Source of the DNA: Pseudomonadota bacterium
GTDB lineage: Bacteria; Pseudomonadota; Gammaproteobacteria; Burkholderiales; Rhodocyclaceae
Reading direction: 5' to 3'
Assembly (NCBI GenBank): GCA_018241685.1
Contig: JAFEDJ010000030.1
Coordinates: forward strand, 1-64,000
DNA: 64,000 bases
This document shows positions 33,355 to 42,479 of this stretch, piece by piece. A program made the position numbers and the translations under genes. The notes under the pieces were generated by a model. The model was not told where the DNA came from. It searched no databases and saw only the letters and a program-made list of their open reading frames with translations. The stretch's first letter is position 1. Every line of letters begins with the position of its first letter.

Positions 33355-34176
33355 CTACGCGTCCCAGACCGGTGCCAGACCCTCCGGGTCGACCAGGCGG
33401 CCTCCCCGTTCAAGGGCGTCGATGGCCGCGAGCGCATCCTCCGGCAGGTGCAGCTGGATGGCCCGCAGGTTGCCGGCCAGATTCTCCCGCTTCGTCGATG
33501 AAGGGATGACGGAATAGCCCTTGGCCAGCGCCCAGGCCAGCACCACCTGGGCCGCCGTACTGCCGAGGCGTTCGGCAATCCCCTGCACCACCGGATCCTC
33601 CAGCACCTTACCGTAGCCAAGGGTCATGTAGGAGGTGACATGGATACCGGCCTCGGCGAGATATGCGGTCAGCCTGCGGTTCTGCAGATGCGGGCTCAGC
33701 TCGATCTGGTTGGTGGCGATCTCGCCGGGGCCAAGGATCTCGATGGCTCGCCGGGTCAGCGCAATATTGAAATTGGAGACGCCGATCTGTCGGGTCAGCC
33801 CAAGCGCTTTCGCCTCGGCCAGCGCCGCCAGGTATTCCTCTGGCGGCACCGGATTGCCCGGCGCCGGCCAGTGGATCAGCGTCAGGTCGACGGCGTCGGC
33901 GCCCAGCTTGTCGAGGCTCTCACGCAGGCTCGGCAGCAGCCTGTCGCGGGTATAGTTCTCGGTCCAGATCTTGGTGGTCAGGAACAACGCATCGCGGGGC
34001 ACGCCCGACTGCGCGATGGCCTGGCCGACCTCGGCTTCATTGGCGTAGATCTGCGCGGTGTCGATCGCACGATAGCCAAGTTCGAGTGCCTGCGTGACGG
34101 AGTCGATGACGGTCTGGCCCTGCAGGCGGAAAGTGCCGAGGCCGAAGGCGGGAATGCGCATGGAAGTTCCTTTCAT
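33355..34176 (-). CDS. Aldo/keto reductase (DkgB-like)
   Basis: 273 residues of the AKR family. The catalytic tetrad is visible: Asp39 and Tyr44 ([11 protein letters not shown]), Lys69 (LTTKIW) and His102 (LIHWP). The NADPH pocket has [15 protein letters not shown]. DkgB-type enzymes reduce 2,5-diketo-gluconate, methylglyoxal and other reactive aldehydes. Followed downstream on the same strand by nothing; upstream lies an MFS gene and a divergent LysR gene, a common grouping. An in-frame ATG five codons in (MRIPAFG) is an alternative start. Confidence 0.9.
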   Translation of the reverse strand: MKGTSMRIPAFGLGTFRLQGQTVIDSVTQALELGYRAIDTAQIYANEAEVGQAIAQSGVPRDALFLTTKIWTENYTRDRLLPSLRESLDKLGADAVDLTLIHWPAPGNPVPPEEYLAALAEAKALGLTRQIGVSNFNIALTRRAIEILGPGEIATNQIELSPHLQNRRLTAYLAEAGIHVTSYMTLGYGKVLEDPVVQGIAERLGSTAAQVVLAWALAKGYSVIPSSTKRENLAGNLRAIQLHLPEDALAAIDALERGGRLVDPEGLAPVWDA

Positions 34177-34200
34177 GGTGCAAACTGAGATTGGATTCGG

Positions 34201-35385
34201 TCAGACGGCGGCTTGCGGCGACACGCCGTCGAGCCGGTCGAGGGAGCCTGACCAGGTGGTCAGGCCGAGGGCAACGAGCACGATCAGCGCGCCGATCCAC
34301 GGGGTCGCCATGAGCCCGAGCTGGGCGACGATGTGGCCGCCGGCCCAGGCGCCGAACGCGATGCCGACATTGAACGCGGCGATGTTCAACCCGGACGCCA
34401 CATCGACTGCATGGGGCGTTGCGCGCTCCGCCTGCTGCACCACGTAGAGCTGCAGCCCGGCGACGTTGCCGAAGGCGACCGCGCCCCACAGCAGCACGGT
34501 AAGCACGACCAGCCACTTCGATGCGGCAGTGACGGCGAGCAGCAGCAGGACGGCGGCCAGCCCGGCGAAGATGATCTGCAGCGCGCGCACCGGGCCCTTG
34601 CGGTCGGCCAGCTTGCCGCCCCAGACGTTGCCGACCGCCACCGACAGGCCGTAGATGAGCATCAGCACCCCGGTCGCCGAGGCCTGGAAACCGCTGATCT
34701 GTTCAAGCATCGGCGCCAGGTAGGTGAAGGCGGTGAACGAGCCGCCGTAGCCGAGCGCGGTCATCGCATAGACGAGCAGCAGGCGCGGCTTGCCGAGTAC
34801 GGCAAACTGGCTGCGCAGCGATGCGGGCGTCGAGCGCGCGATATCCGCCGGCACCAGCAGCAGGCTGCCGACGAAGGCGATCACCCCGAGTCCGGAGACG
34901 GCGAGGAAGGTCGCCTGCCAACCAAAGGTCTGGCCGATGAAGGTGCCGAGCGGCACGCCGGTAACGAGGGCGACAGTGAGGCCGGAGAACATCTGCGCAA
35001 TCGCCGTGGCCGCCTTTTCCTTGGGGACCAGGCCGGTGGCGATGGTCGAACCGATGGAGAAGAAGACACCGTGCGCCAGCCCGGTCAGGACGCGGGCAAT
35101 GATCAGCGCCTCGTAACCGGGCGCTCGCCAGGCCACCAGGTTGCCGATGGTGAACAGGGCCATCAGGCCGAGCAGCAGCATCTTGCGCGGCACGCGGCCG
35201 GTCAGAGCGGTCAGCACCGGTGCGCCGACGGCGACACCGAGCGCATACAGACTGACCAGCAGGCCGGCGGAGGGCAGCGATACGTCGAGGCTCGCGGCGA
35301 TGGTCGGAATCAGGCCGACGATGACGAATTCGGTGGTGCCGATGGCGAAAGCGCTCAGCGTGAGCGCCCAGAGGGCAAGAGGCAT
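34201..35385 (-). CDS. MFS transporter (AraJ/YdhP-type)
   Basis: 394 residues from the ATG at 35385, with AGGAG upstream. Twelve helices of the DHA1 drug/sugar efflux type: the first helix LWALTLSAFAIGTTEFVIVG is diagnostic of the AraJ/YdhP/SotB group, and motif A-like GRVPRKMLLLGL follows helix 2. Its stop is 24 bases from the aldo-keto reductase start, so the two form an operon. Divergent from the LysR gene. Confidence 0.88.
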   Translation of the reverse strand: MPLALWALTLSAFAIGTTEFVIVGLIPTIAASLDVSLPSAGLLVSLYALGVAVGAPVLTALTGRVPRKMLLLGLMALFTIGNLVAWRAPGYEALIIARVLTGLAHGVFFSIGSTIATGLVPKEKAATAIAQMFSGLTVALVTGVPLGTFIGQTFGWQATFLAVSGLGVIAFVGSLLLVPADIARSTPASLRSQFAVLGKPRLLLVYAMTALGYGGSFTAFTYLAPMLEQISGFQASATGVLMLIYGLSVAVGNVWGGKLADRKGPVRALQIIFAGLAAVLLLLAVTAASKWLVVLTVLLWGAVAFGNVAGLQLYVVQQAERATPHAVDVASGLNIAAFNVGIAFGAWAGGHIVAQLGLMATPWIGALIVLVALGLTTWSGSLDRLDGVSPQAAV

Positions 35386-35491
35386 GGCGGACTCCTGAAG
35401 CAGTTTCGGATTGGGGAGCCCGCATTGTCTTTGCTTGCAAAGCCGGGAAAAATGCGTCAAAAAAGCAATATCTTTTGACTTTAAATCAACA

Positions 35492-36385
35492 ATGCTCGCC
35501 ACTGAAACCTTGCAAGCCTTCGTTGCCGTCATCGACGAAGGCTCCTTCTCCGCCGCCGCCGAACGCCTGCAGCTGACGCCCTCCGGCATCAGCCGCAGCA
35601 TCGGCAAGCTGGAAAAGCAGCTCGGCGTGCGCCTGATCACCCGCACAACGCGGCGTCTCGATCTCACCGACGAGGGCCGCTGGTTCCTCGACAACGCGCG
35701 TGACATCCTCGGCCGCCTGGAAGCCACGGCGCTGACGCTGCAATCGGCCGCCGAGCATCCTTCCGGGCTGTTGCGCGTCAATGCCGCCACGCCGGTGTTC
35801 AACCATGTGCTGGCGCCGTTGTTGCCCGAGTTCTGCCGCCGCTATCCGCGCATCCAGCTCGAGCTGACGTCCGGCGAAACCATCGTCGATCTGATCGAGC
35901 AGCGCGCCGATGTGGCGCTGCGCGTCGGCCAGTTGCAGGATTCGACACTCAACGCCCGCCTGTTGCTGGAGAGCCGCCTGCGCCTCGTGGCGTCGCCCGA
36001 CTACCTGGCCCGCCGCGGGCGGCCGCAGAACGCGGACGAACTAGCGACGCACGCGCTGCTCGGCTTCACCCAGCCCTCGTCCCTGAACCTGTGGCCGCTG
36101 CAGCACGCCGGCGCCGACGGCTACCCGATCGAACCATCGATCGCCGCCTCCAACGGCGAGACGCTGGCCTTTCTGGCACGCACCGGCAACGGCATCGCCT
36201 GCCTGTCGGATTTCCTGGTCCGCGACGATCTCAGCGCGGGCAGCCTCGTCGAAGTCCTGCCCGACGTCGTGCTGCCCTGGAAGCAGCCCATGTGGGCGGT
36301 GTTCTACCGCCAGGGCTTCCTGGCGGCACGTGTCGCGCATTTCGTGGACTATCTGGCTACGCAGTTGCGCGGAGAAACCCGCTAG
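35492..36385 (+). CDS. LysR-family regulator
   Basis: 297 residues from the ATG at 35492. Helix-turn-helix at ~5-62 (LQAFVAVIDEGSFSAAAERL, PSGISRSIGKLEKQLGVRLI) and effector domain (GLLRVNAATPVFNHVLAPLL). Divergent from the MFS/aldo-keto reductase pair, which it probably controls. The frame is open upstream but the extension lacks LysR character. Confidence 0.9.
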   Translation: MLATETLQAFVAVIDEGSFSAAAERLQLTPSGISRSIGKLEKQLGVRLITRTTRRLDLTDEGRWFLDNARDILGRLEATALTLQSAAEHPSGLLRVNAATPVFNHVLAPLLPEFCRRYPRIQLELTSGETIVDLIEQRADVALRVGQLQDSTLNARLLLESRLRLVASPDYLARRGRPQNADELATHALLGFTQPSSLNLWPLQHAGADGYPIEPSIAASNGETLAFLARTGNGIACLSDFLVRDDLSAGSLVEVLPDVVLPWKQPMWAVFYRQGFLAARVAHFVDYLATQLRGETR

Positions 36386-36419
36386 CCTGATACACGGGTT
36401 CCTCCGTTACCTGAGAGCC

Positions 36420-37331
36420 TCAGATCGGCGTGGAGAATTGCACCCAGAACGAATTGCCCTTGGGCCCGTTCTCCACGTCCACCTCATGCAAGGCCTTGAA
36501 GACGATGCCGCTCGCCTTGTCGAAGGCGTAGAAGAGCTGCGGACCAAACCCGAGCTTCTTCAAACGGTTGCCGCCGGCAACGGCACCGGCCTCGGCGCGG
36601 TCGTCGGAGAACTGGTAGGTGTGGTAGCCGGCCAGGGACAGCTGCAGTTGAGGCATGGATGCAGGCCGGTAGCCGACGCTGAAATCGGTGTTCAGCACAT
36701 TGCCAGAGCGATAGCCAGTCGCCTTGTTGCGCTCGTTGAAGGACAACGTCGGCGACAGGGAAAGCTCCCACGCTGGCGTAATGAACCACGTGAGGCCGAA
36801 CTCCTGCACATAGGACCGGTAATTGCTGGTGGTATTGGCCAGGCCATTGCGGTCGAAATTGCCGAGCGGGACAAATCCGCTGAAACCGGTGAGCAGATGC
36901 AGCGACGGCGACGGGGAATAGGTCAGGTACAGGGGCGTGAGATAAACCTGATTGAATCCGGTGGCGTCGTCCTGCATGCCGCCGATCCGCAATTTGGTGT
37001 AATCCGCCGAGGGAATCATGCCGCTGCTGAAACGCACGCCGCCTTCGGTCTGGTAATCCCAGGTATGGACGAAGCGGAAGGCTTGCGCGTATTGCGTCAG
37101 CTTGAAGCCGGGAATGATCGACTTTCCGCCGGCATCCACGAAACGGTTCGCGCTGTAACGCACCGTATAGCTGTAGAACTGCGTATTGCCGGGCGGCGGC
37201 AATAACGCGGGGAGAATGGTATTGACGCCGAGGGGCCAGTTCGTTGCGCCGTTTTCGGTGGCGGCCGCGTCGCGCGAACCGCTGCTCAATCCCAGCGCAA
37301 GCGCGGCGCTGCAAAGCACGAGCTTCTTCAT
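36420..37331 (-). CDS. SphA/'phenol degradation meta' outer-membrane channel
   Basis: 303 residues. Signal peptide at ~1-24 (MKKLVLCSAALALGLSSGS). The body has the family's beta-strand blocks: NTILPALLPPPGNTQFYSYT, LYLTYSPSPSLHLLTGFSGF, LSFNERNKATGYRSGNVLNT. This family lies in aromatic and hydrocarbon degradation operons and is thought to admit hydrophobic substrates across the outer membrane. It follows the hydrolase gene in a sigma-54-type operon. Confidence 0.88.
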   Translation of the reverse strand: MKKLVLCSAALALGLSSGSRDAAATENGATNWPLGVNTILPALLPPPGNTQFYSYTVRYSANRFVDAGGKSIIPGFKLTQYAQAFRFVHTWDYQTEGGVRFSSGMIPSADYTKLRIGGMQDDATGFNQVYLTPLYLTYSPSPSLHLLTGFSGFVPLGNFDRNGLANTTSNYRSYVQEFGLTWFITPAWELSLSPTLSFNERNKATGYRSGNVLNTDFSVGYRPASMPQLQLSLAGYHTYQFSDDRAEAGAVAGGNRLKKLGFGPQLFYAFDKASGIVFKALHEVDVENGPKGNSFWVQFSTPI

Positions 37332-37429
37332 TCTGTTGTCTCCGGTATTCTTTTGGGTCGTACGGGGCCACGGCAAACGCCTGAAGCTGGCGCGTGCCGC
37401 CCTGCCCTTCTCGATTGATGAGGCTGCTC

Positions 37430-38383
37430 TTATGTGTGCGCCAGCGTGGTCGCGAGGACGCGGTCGATTTCGTCGGCGATCAGGCGGATGGCCTCGGCAC
37501 TGGCCGGAAGCACGTTGATCATGGTGGCGAAGATGTGCATCTGGCCTTCAAAACGACGGTGGACCACCGGCACACCGGCCGCTTCCAGCTTGGCCGCATA
37601 GGCATCGGCATCGCTGTTCAGCACGTCCATTTCCGCACCGACAATCAGCGTGGGCGGCAGCCTGGAGACGTCCGCCTCGTGGAGCGGCGAGGCATCCGGC
37701 AGGTCGCGCCGGAGCGCGTCGGGCAAGTAATGGCTCCAGAACCAGGCCATGTCTTCCCGCGACAGCAGCAATTGAAAATCGGGATTGAGATAGCTGTCGG
37801 TATCGAGCCGGGCCTGGGTTACCGGATACAGCAGAACCTGCATCGCGAGCTCGGGGCCCTGCCCCCGCGCAGCACGATTGGCGAGCACCGCGGCGAGATT
37901 GCCGCCGGCACTGTCACTGTCGCCGGACACGATGAGCGGCAGGGATGCCTGGCCAAACAGTCGGCCGCGGGAATCGGCAAGCCAGTTCAATGCGACCTGG
38001 CAATCATCCAGCGCGGCGGGAAATGGATGCTCCGGGGCAAGACGGTATTCGACGAGCACGACGGCACAACGCGAGTGGGCTGCCAGCGTTCGCCCGAAAG
38101 CATCGTAATCGTCGATGGACAACGTGACCCAGCCGCCGCCGTGGCAATGGAGAATCACACCGCAGATATCGTCCGACGGAATCAGCGCGCGCACGGCGCA
38201 ATGGCCGCCCGGTATCGGCAGCATTTCCTCCACGACCCGGTTCATTGACGGCCCGCTGCCATAGGCGGGCCGGAATGCGGCCAGGAAGTGCCTGGCTTCG
38301 TCCGGGCTCATCTGGTGAAACGGCTTGGCGCCCATTTCTGCCAGTTGTTGCAGCATCTGTGTCGATGCCTGATCGAGTGGCAT
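37430..38383 (-). CDS. Alpha/beta hydrolase, hormone-sensitive-lipase type
   Basis: 317 residues from the ATG at 38383, with AGGAGA upstream. HSL-family esterase marks: oxyanion HCHGGGWV and nucleophile VSGDSDSAGGNLAAV (GDSxSxG), with the catalytic Asp in VGAEMDVLNSDAD and His in FEGQMHIFATM. It probably hydrolyses the ester made by the Baeyer-Villiger enzyme at 40715, which shares its regulator. A minus-strand -24/-12 promoter lies at 38428-38443, 45 bases upstream. Confidence 0.9.
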   Translation of the reverse strand: MPLDQASTQMLQQLAEMGAKPFHQMSPDEARHFLAAFRPAYGSGPSMNRVVEEMLPIPGGHCAVRALIPSDDICGVILHCHGGGWVTLSIDDYDAFGRTLAAHSRCAVVLVEYRLAPEHPFPAALDDCQVALNWLADSRGRLFGQASLPLIVSGDSDSAGGNLAAVLANRAARGQGPELAMQVLLYPVTQARLDTDSYLNPDFQLLLSREDMAWFWSHYLPDALRRDLPDASPLHEADVSRLPPTLIVGAEMDVLNSDADAYAAKLEAAGVPVVHRRFEGQMHIFATMINVLPASAEAIRLIADEIDRVLATTLAHT

Positions 38384-38427
38384 TGTTCTTGTCTCCTTTG
38401 GTGATGTGCAAAGCACCCACGCACATC

Positions 38428-38443
38428 AGCAACGGCCATGCCA
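38428..38443 (-). promoter_or_regulatory. Sigma-54 promoter for the hydrolase/channel operon
   Basis: On the minus strand TGGCAT, five bases, then TTGCT: one mismatch to the TGGCAC-N5-TTGCW consensus, with exact spacing. It is oriented toward the hydrolase. The activator site lies about 106-142 bases upstream. Confidence 0.75.
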
Positions 38444-38548
38444 CTGGACCCAAATGAAAGCAAAAAGCTATATTGATCATGTAATAACGAAGTTTGATGC
38501 GGCGCATCGAGAAGGGCTTTCCCTTGCGCAGGCACGGTGGGGGTTTTG

Positions 38549-38585
38549 AGAATTTGATGAAGTCGATTCATGAATTGATGAAACG
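38549..38585. promoter_or_regulatory. Upstream activator site, copy 1
   Basis: A 37-base stretch containing ATGAA repeats in both orientations; it matches 30 of 37 bases of 40457-40493. It lies between the regulator gene and the minus-strand sigma-54 promoter, so it can serve the hydrolase operon and autoregulation. Confidence 0.65.
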
Positions 38586-38609
38586 GGCCTCGGCAGAAAG
38601 GCGTGATCA

Positions 38610-40319
38610 GTGAGCAAGAGTTGTAGCCCCCAGTACCCGTCGGATGCTGACCTGTTGTCCCAGGTCCGCTTCGACCCGGCCCACGGCAAAGTGTGGTTCA
38701 ACGAACAGCGCATGCTCCTGTTTCATGCCTCAGGCATGAGCCTGCTGCGCAAGGAGCTGATCGAAACGCTGGGCCTGGAGCGGGCCAGCGGGCTGTTGAT
38801 GCGTTTCGGCTTTCATGCCGGCTTCAAGGATGCGGCGCTCGCCCGCAAGCTGCGGCCGGAGATCACGACGGCAGATGCCTTCCTGGTTGGCCCCCAGCTG
38901 GCCTGCATCAAGGGGCTGGTGCAGGTGGAGCCGCTGGAGCTGTCTTTCGACCTGTCCACCGGCGCCTTCATCGGCCGCTTCGAATGGACGGAATCCTACG
39001 AGGCCGAGGCCCATCAGCAGCAGTTCGGCCTGGCGGCAGAGCCGGTGTGCTGGACCTTGATCGGCTATTCCAGCGGCTTCACCAGCTACTACATGGGCCG
39101 CAAGATCCTGTTCAAGGAGGAGACCTGCGCGGGCTGTGGCGCCGCCCATTGCCGCATCATCGGCAAACCTGCGGAGGAATGGGGCGACCGCGCGGAGCTG
39201 GAGAAATTCTACGAACCCGATTCGGTGGCGGAGGAGTTGCTCGCCCTGCGCACCCAGGTCTCCGAGCTGCAGGAAACGGTCCGCGCGGCGCGCTCCTCCC
39301 CGACGGACTCGGTCAGCTTCATCGGCCGTTCAGCCGGCTTCCTGAAAGCAAAGAATCTCATCGAGCGGGGTGCGAAAAGCCGCGCGTCGGTCCTGTTGCT
39401 TGGCGAAACCGGCGTTGGCAAGGAAGTCTTTGCCCGCAGCCTGCACGCGCTGTCGGATCGGTCCGCCCAGCCCTTCGTGGCGGTGAACTGTGCGTCGATT
39501 CCGTCGGACCTGATCGCCTCGGAACTCTTCGGTGTGGAACGGGGGGCGTTCACCGGCGCCAACGTCAGCCGTGAGGGCAAGTTCGAACGCGCCGATGGCG
39601 GCACGATCTTCCTCGACGAAGTGGTCGAGCTGACGCCTGGCGCCCAGGCCGCCTTGTTGCGTGTGTTGCAGGAGGGGGAACTGGAACGGGTTGGCGGCAC
39701 CTTCGTTCGCAAGATCGACGTGCGGGTCGTCGCAGCCACCAACGAAGACCTTCAGGAAGCAGTGAAGAAGGGGAAATTCCGCGCCGATCTGTTCTACCGG
39801 CTCAATGTCTATCCGGTGTCGATCCCGCCACTGCGGGAGCGCGCGGAGGATATCCCGCTCCTGGCCCGGCATTTCCTCGGCAAGTTCCATGCGTTGTACA
39901 AGAAGACCACGCTGGGCATTTCGGACCGGGCCCTGCGCGCGCTGAAGAACTACGGCTGGCCCGGCAACATCCGGGAGCTCGAGAACATGATCGAGCGCGG
40001 CGTGATCCTGACCGATCATAACCGCAGCATCGACATCGACTCGCTGTTCGCCTCCCCGCCCGATGAAGACGCGGGCCATACCCTCGTTTCGCAGACCGGT
40101 GCCCTCAAACTGGACAGCGAACGCCCCCCTGCCCGCTCGCCCTACGACGAGCTGAGCGTCAGATTGCTGAACGAGGGCTTTTCCATCTCTGATTTCGAGT
40201 CCGCGATCACCCGCAACGCCATGGCCCTGGCCAACGACAATGTGACGCAAGCGGCCCGCCTGATCGGCATGACCCGGGCCCAGCTCGCCTATCGGCTGGA
40301 AAAAATCAAAGGGGAATAG
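38610..40319 (+). CDS. XylR/DmpR-type sigma-54-dependent activator
   Basis: 569 residues starting at a GTG. The XylR_N effector domain at ~15-120 is followed by a V4R domain at ~120-185 with the Cys cluster CAGCGAAHC, a linker at ~205-230, and the AAA+ domain (Walker A GETGVGKE at 265, GAFTGA sigma-54 contact motif at 312-317, FLDEVVELTPGAQAALLRVL Walker B region). The Fis-type helix-turn-helix is at the end (NVTQAARLIGMTRAQLAYRL). Members bind aromatic or ketone inducers directly. It sits between its two probable targets, each with a -24/-12 promoter and a matching activator site. Confidence 0.93.
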   Translation: MSKSCSPQYPSDADLLSQVRFDPAHGKVWFNEQRMLLFHASGMSLLRKELIETLGLERASGLLMRFGFHAGFKDAALARKLRPEITTADAFLVGPQLACIKGLVQVEPLELSFDLSTGAFIGRFEWTESYEAEAHQQQFGLAAEPVCWTLIGYSSGFTSYYMGRKILFKEETCAGCGAAHCRIIGKPAEEWGDRAELEKFYEPDSVAEELLALRTQVSELQETVRAARSSPTDSVSFIGRSAGFLKAKNLIERGAKSRASVLLLGETGVGKEVFARSLHALSDRSAQPFVAVNCASIPSDLIASELFGVERGAFTGANVSREGKFERADGGTIFLDEVVELTPGAQAALLRVLQEGELERVGGTFVRKIDVRVVAATNEDLQEAVKKGKFRADLFYRLNVYPVSIPPLRERAEDIPLLARHFLGKFHALYKKTTLGISDRALRALKNYGWPGNIRELENMIERGVILTDHNRSIDIDSLFASPPDEDAGHTLVSQTGALKLDSERPPARSPYDELSVRLLNEGFSISDFESAITRNAMALANDNVTQAARLIGMTRAQLAYRLEKIKGE

Positions 40320-40365
40320 GACGCGCAAGGGGCTCGCCCGTCCCACACACCAATCCGCCAGCCAT

Positions 40366-40411
40366 CGCGCCCCCGGGAACGCAGCATTTGCCCTGCGCGT
40401 CCGGGGGCGCG
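40366..40411. other. Large GC-rich hairpin downstream of the activator
   Basis: CGCGCCCCCGG (40366-40376) and CCGGGGGCGCG (40401-40411) are a perfect 11-base inverted repeat. There is no T-run, so it is either a terminator of non-classical type or an insulator between the regulator transcript and the monooxygenase promoter. Confidence 0.5.
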
Positions 40412-40456
40412 TCGCGTCCAGCTCCCACGATAAATTCCTCCCTGATTGGCGACTTC

Positions 40457-40493
40457 AGAATTTCATGAAATCGCTTGATGATTTTATGAATCG
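40457..40493. promoter_or_regulatory. Upstream activator site, copy 2
   Basis: Matches 38549-38585 at 30 of 37 positions. It starts about 111 bases upstream of the -24 element at 40568, a normal distance for a XylR-type activator. Confidence 0.65.
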
Positions 40494-40567
40494 ATACGCG
40501 ACCAGCCTGTTGATCCTTATTCGGCCATTTTGACTCAAGCCCCTGTTTTGTCTTGTCTATTTTTCTT

Positions 40568-40583
40568 TGGCACAGGCTTTGCT
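40568..40583 (+). promoter_or_regulatory. Sigma-54 promoter for the Baeyer-Villiger monooxygenase
   Basis: TGGCAC, five bases, TTGCT: a perfect match to the -24/-12 consensus. Transcription would begin near 40595, leaving a ~120-base leader before the ATG at 40715. Confidence 0.9.
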
Positions 40584-40714
40584 GATTAGCCCGTACGGGC
40601 GCCTGATGCCCCGGATGCAGGCAGCGGATCGAAACTCGGGCATTCCGCTCCATTTCGATCCGGCAATTCCGAGCGCCTGCATAAATACATATCGACAAGA
40701 CAGGAGACAAAACC

Positions 40715-42352
40715 ATGACGCAAGCCCTCCCTGAAAACCGGGCCCCTTCTTTTGCCGACGCGGTTGTCGTGGGCGCCGGCTTCGCCGGGCTCTACATGCT
40801 GCATCTGCTCAGGGATACCCTGAAGCTAAAGGCGCGGGTATTCGAAAGTGCCGATGGTGTTGGAGGGACCTGGTACTGGAATCGTTATCCGGGCGCGCGT
40901 TGCGACATACCCAGCCACCACTATTCCTTCTCGTTCTCTCCGGAGCTCGAGCAGGAATGGACGTGGTCCGAGAAATACGCCGCACAGCCGGAAATTCTCG
41001 AGTATCTGGAATTCGTGGCACGGAAATTCGACCTCAATAAAGACATCACTTTCAACACCCGTGTCAAATCCGCTCATTTCGACGATGAAAAGCAGCGCTG
41101 GATTGTCACGACGGATAGCGGCGAAACCGTGATTGCACGCTTCTTCATCCCCGCCGTCGGGACTTTGTCGGACGCGAACATTCCCCAATTCAAGGGTCAC
41201 GGCAGCTTCGAGGGGCAGGTGCTGTTCACCGGCAAATGGCCCAGGGAGGGTGTCAATTTCGCAGGCAAGCGCGTCGGCATCATCGGGACCGGTGCCACCG
41301 CCATGCAGGCCATTCCGGTGATCGCCGAACAAGCCGCGCATCTGACCGTCTTTCAGCGGACGCCCAACTACGGCACGCCGCTGCGTAACGAGCCGATGAA
41401 TCCTGCGGTGGACCGTGAAGTCAAACAGCGCTATCGCACACTCCGGCAGCAAGCGTGGGACTCCTTCGCCGGCGTACCCTTCGAGCGCCTGAAGCCCTCT
41501 GCCCTCGCCGATAGCCCCGAGGCGCGGCGCCAGCAGTACGAGGCCTGCTGGGAAGACGGCGGCTTCAGCCTGTGGATCGGCTGCTACGGAGACACCCTGT
41601 TCGACCCGACGGCCAACAAATATGCGGCCGACTTCGTGCGTGAAAAGATCCGCTCTCGGGTCAAGGACCCGGCGGTCGCCGAGCTGCTCTGCCCGCCCGA
41701 AAGCCAGGCCTACGGCACCAAGCGCCAGCCTTGCGAAACCAATTACTTCGAGACCTACAACCGGGACAATGTGCAACTGGTCGACATCCGGAAGAACGCC
41801 ATCGAGGAGATTCTCCCCACCGGACTGCGGACCACTGGCGCCGAATACCAGTTCGACATCCTGATCTACGCCACCGGCTTCGATGCCTTCACCGGTGCGA
41901 TGTTCAAGATGGATATCCGCGGCGAAGGCGGCAAGGCCCTGAAGGATTACTGGTCGGCCGGCCCGCGCACCTTGTATGGCCTGGGCGCCCACGGCTTCCC
42001 CAACATGTTCTTCATCACCGGGCCGCAAAGCCCATCAGTGCTGTTCAACATGCCGCTGGGCATCGAGATGCACTGCGAATGGATCGCCAACTGCATCACC
42101 TACATGGACAGGAACGGCTACGGCACCATCAGCGCCGACACGGCGGAGGAAGATCGCTGGATCCAGCACACCAAGGAGCTGGCGGACGCGACCCTGCTGC
42201 CCGAGGCCACCTCCTGGTACCTGGGCGCCAACATTCCCGGCAAACCGCGGGTCTTCATGGTGTATCTGGGTGGCGGCAAGCACTACAAAGAGGTCATCGG
42301 CCGCAGCGCGACCGAAGGCTATGCGGGCTTCACACTGACGCGCACCCGCTGA
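40715..42352 (+). CDS. Baeyer-Villiger monooxygenase (cyclohexanone monooxygenase-like)
   Basis: 545 residues, the usual length. FAD site VVVGAGFAGLYMLHLLRD, then GGTWYWNRYPGARCD, and an NADPH Rossmann motif GIIGTGATAMQ. The enzyme inserts oxygen next to a ketone to give an ester or lactone using NADPH and O2. The type I fingerprint FxGxxxHxxxW is present at 165-175 except that the His position is Phe171 (FEGQVLFTGKW). GGAGACAAAAC precedes the start. The gene is driven by a perfect sigma-54 promoter and followed by a terminator. The physiological ketone cannot be told from the sequence. Confidence 0.92.
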   Translation: MTQALPENRAPSFADAVVVGAGFAGLYMLHLLRDTLKLKARVFESADGVGGTWYWNRYPGARCDIPSHHYSFSFSPELEQEWTWSEKYAAQPEILEYLEFVARKFDLNKDITFNTRVKSAHFDDEKQRWIVTTDSGETVIARFFIPAVGTLSDANIPQFKGHGSFEGQVLFTGKWPREGVNFAGKRVGIIGTGATAMQAIPVIAEQAAHLTVFQRTPNYGTPLRNEPMNPAVDREVKQRYRTLRQQAWDSFAGVPFERLKPSALADSPEARRQQYEACWEDGGFSLWIGCYGDTLFDPTANKYAADFVREKIRSRVKDPAVAELLCPPESQAYGTKRQPCETNYFETYNRDNVQLVDIRKNAIEEILPTGLRTTGAEYQFDILIYATGFDAFTGAMFKMDIRGEGGKALKDYWSAGPRTLYGLGAHGFPNMFFITGPQSPSVLFNMPLGIEMHCEWIANCITYMDRNGYGTISADTAEEDRWIQHTKELADATLLPEATSWYLGANIPGKPRVFMVYLGGGKHYKEVIGRSATEGYAGFTLTRTR

Positions 42353-42435
42353 TCGGCATCACCATCGAAGGCGCAGATGTCTTCCTCAACGTCGCGGGGT
42401 GATCTCCCGCGGTAACACGCGGCCCGCGACCATTT

Positions 42436-42469
42436 CGCCGTGGCACCTTGGGTGTCACGGCGTCCTTTT
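42436..42469. terminator. Terminator between convergent genes
   Basis: CGCCGTG (42436-42442) pairs with CACGGCG (42556-42562 numbering within the line corresponds to 42456-42462), and GCACC pairs with GGTGT, giving a 12-pair stem with a TTG loop. TCCTTTT follows on the plus strand. It ends the monooxygenase transcript and possibly the opposing gene. Confidence 0.8.
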
Positions 42470-42479
42470 CACCGACACC

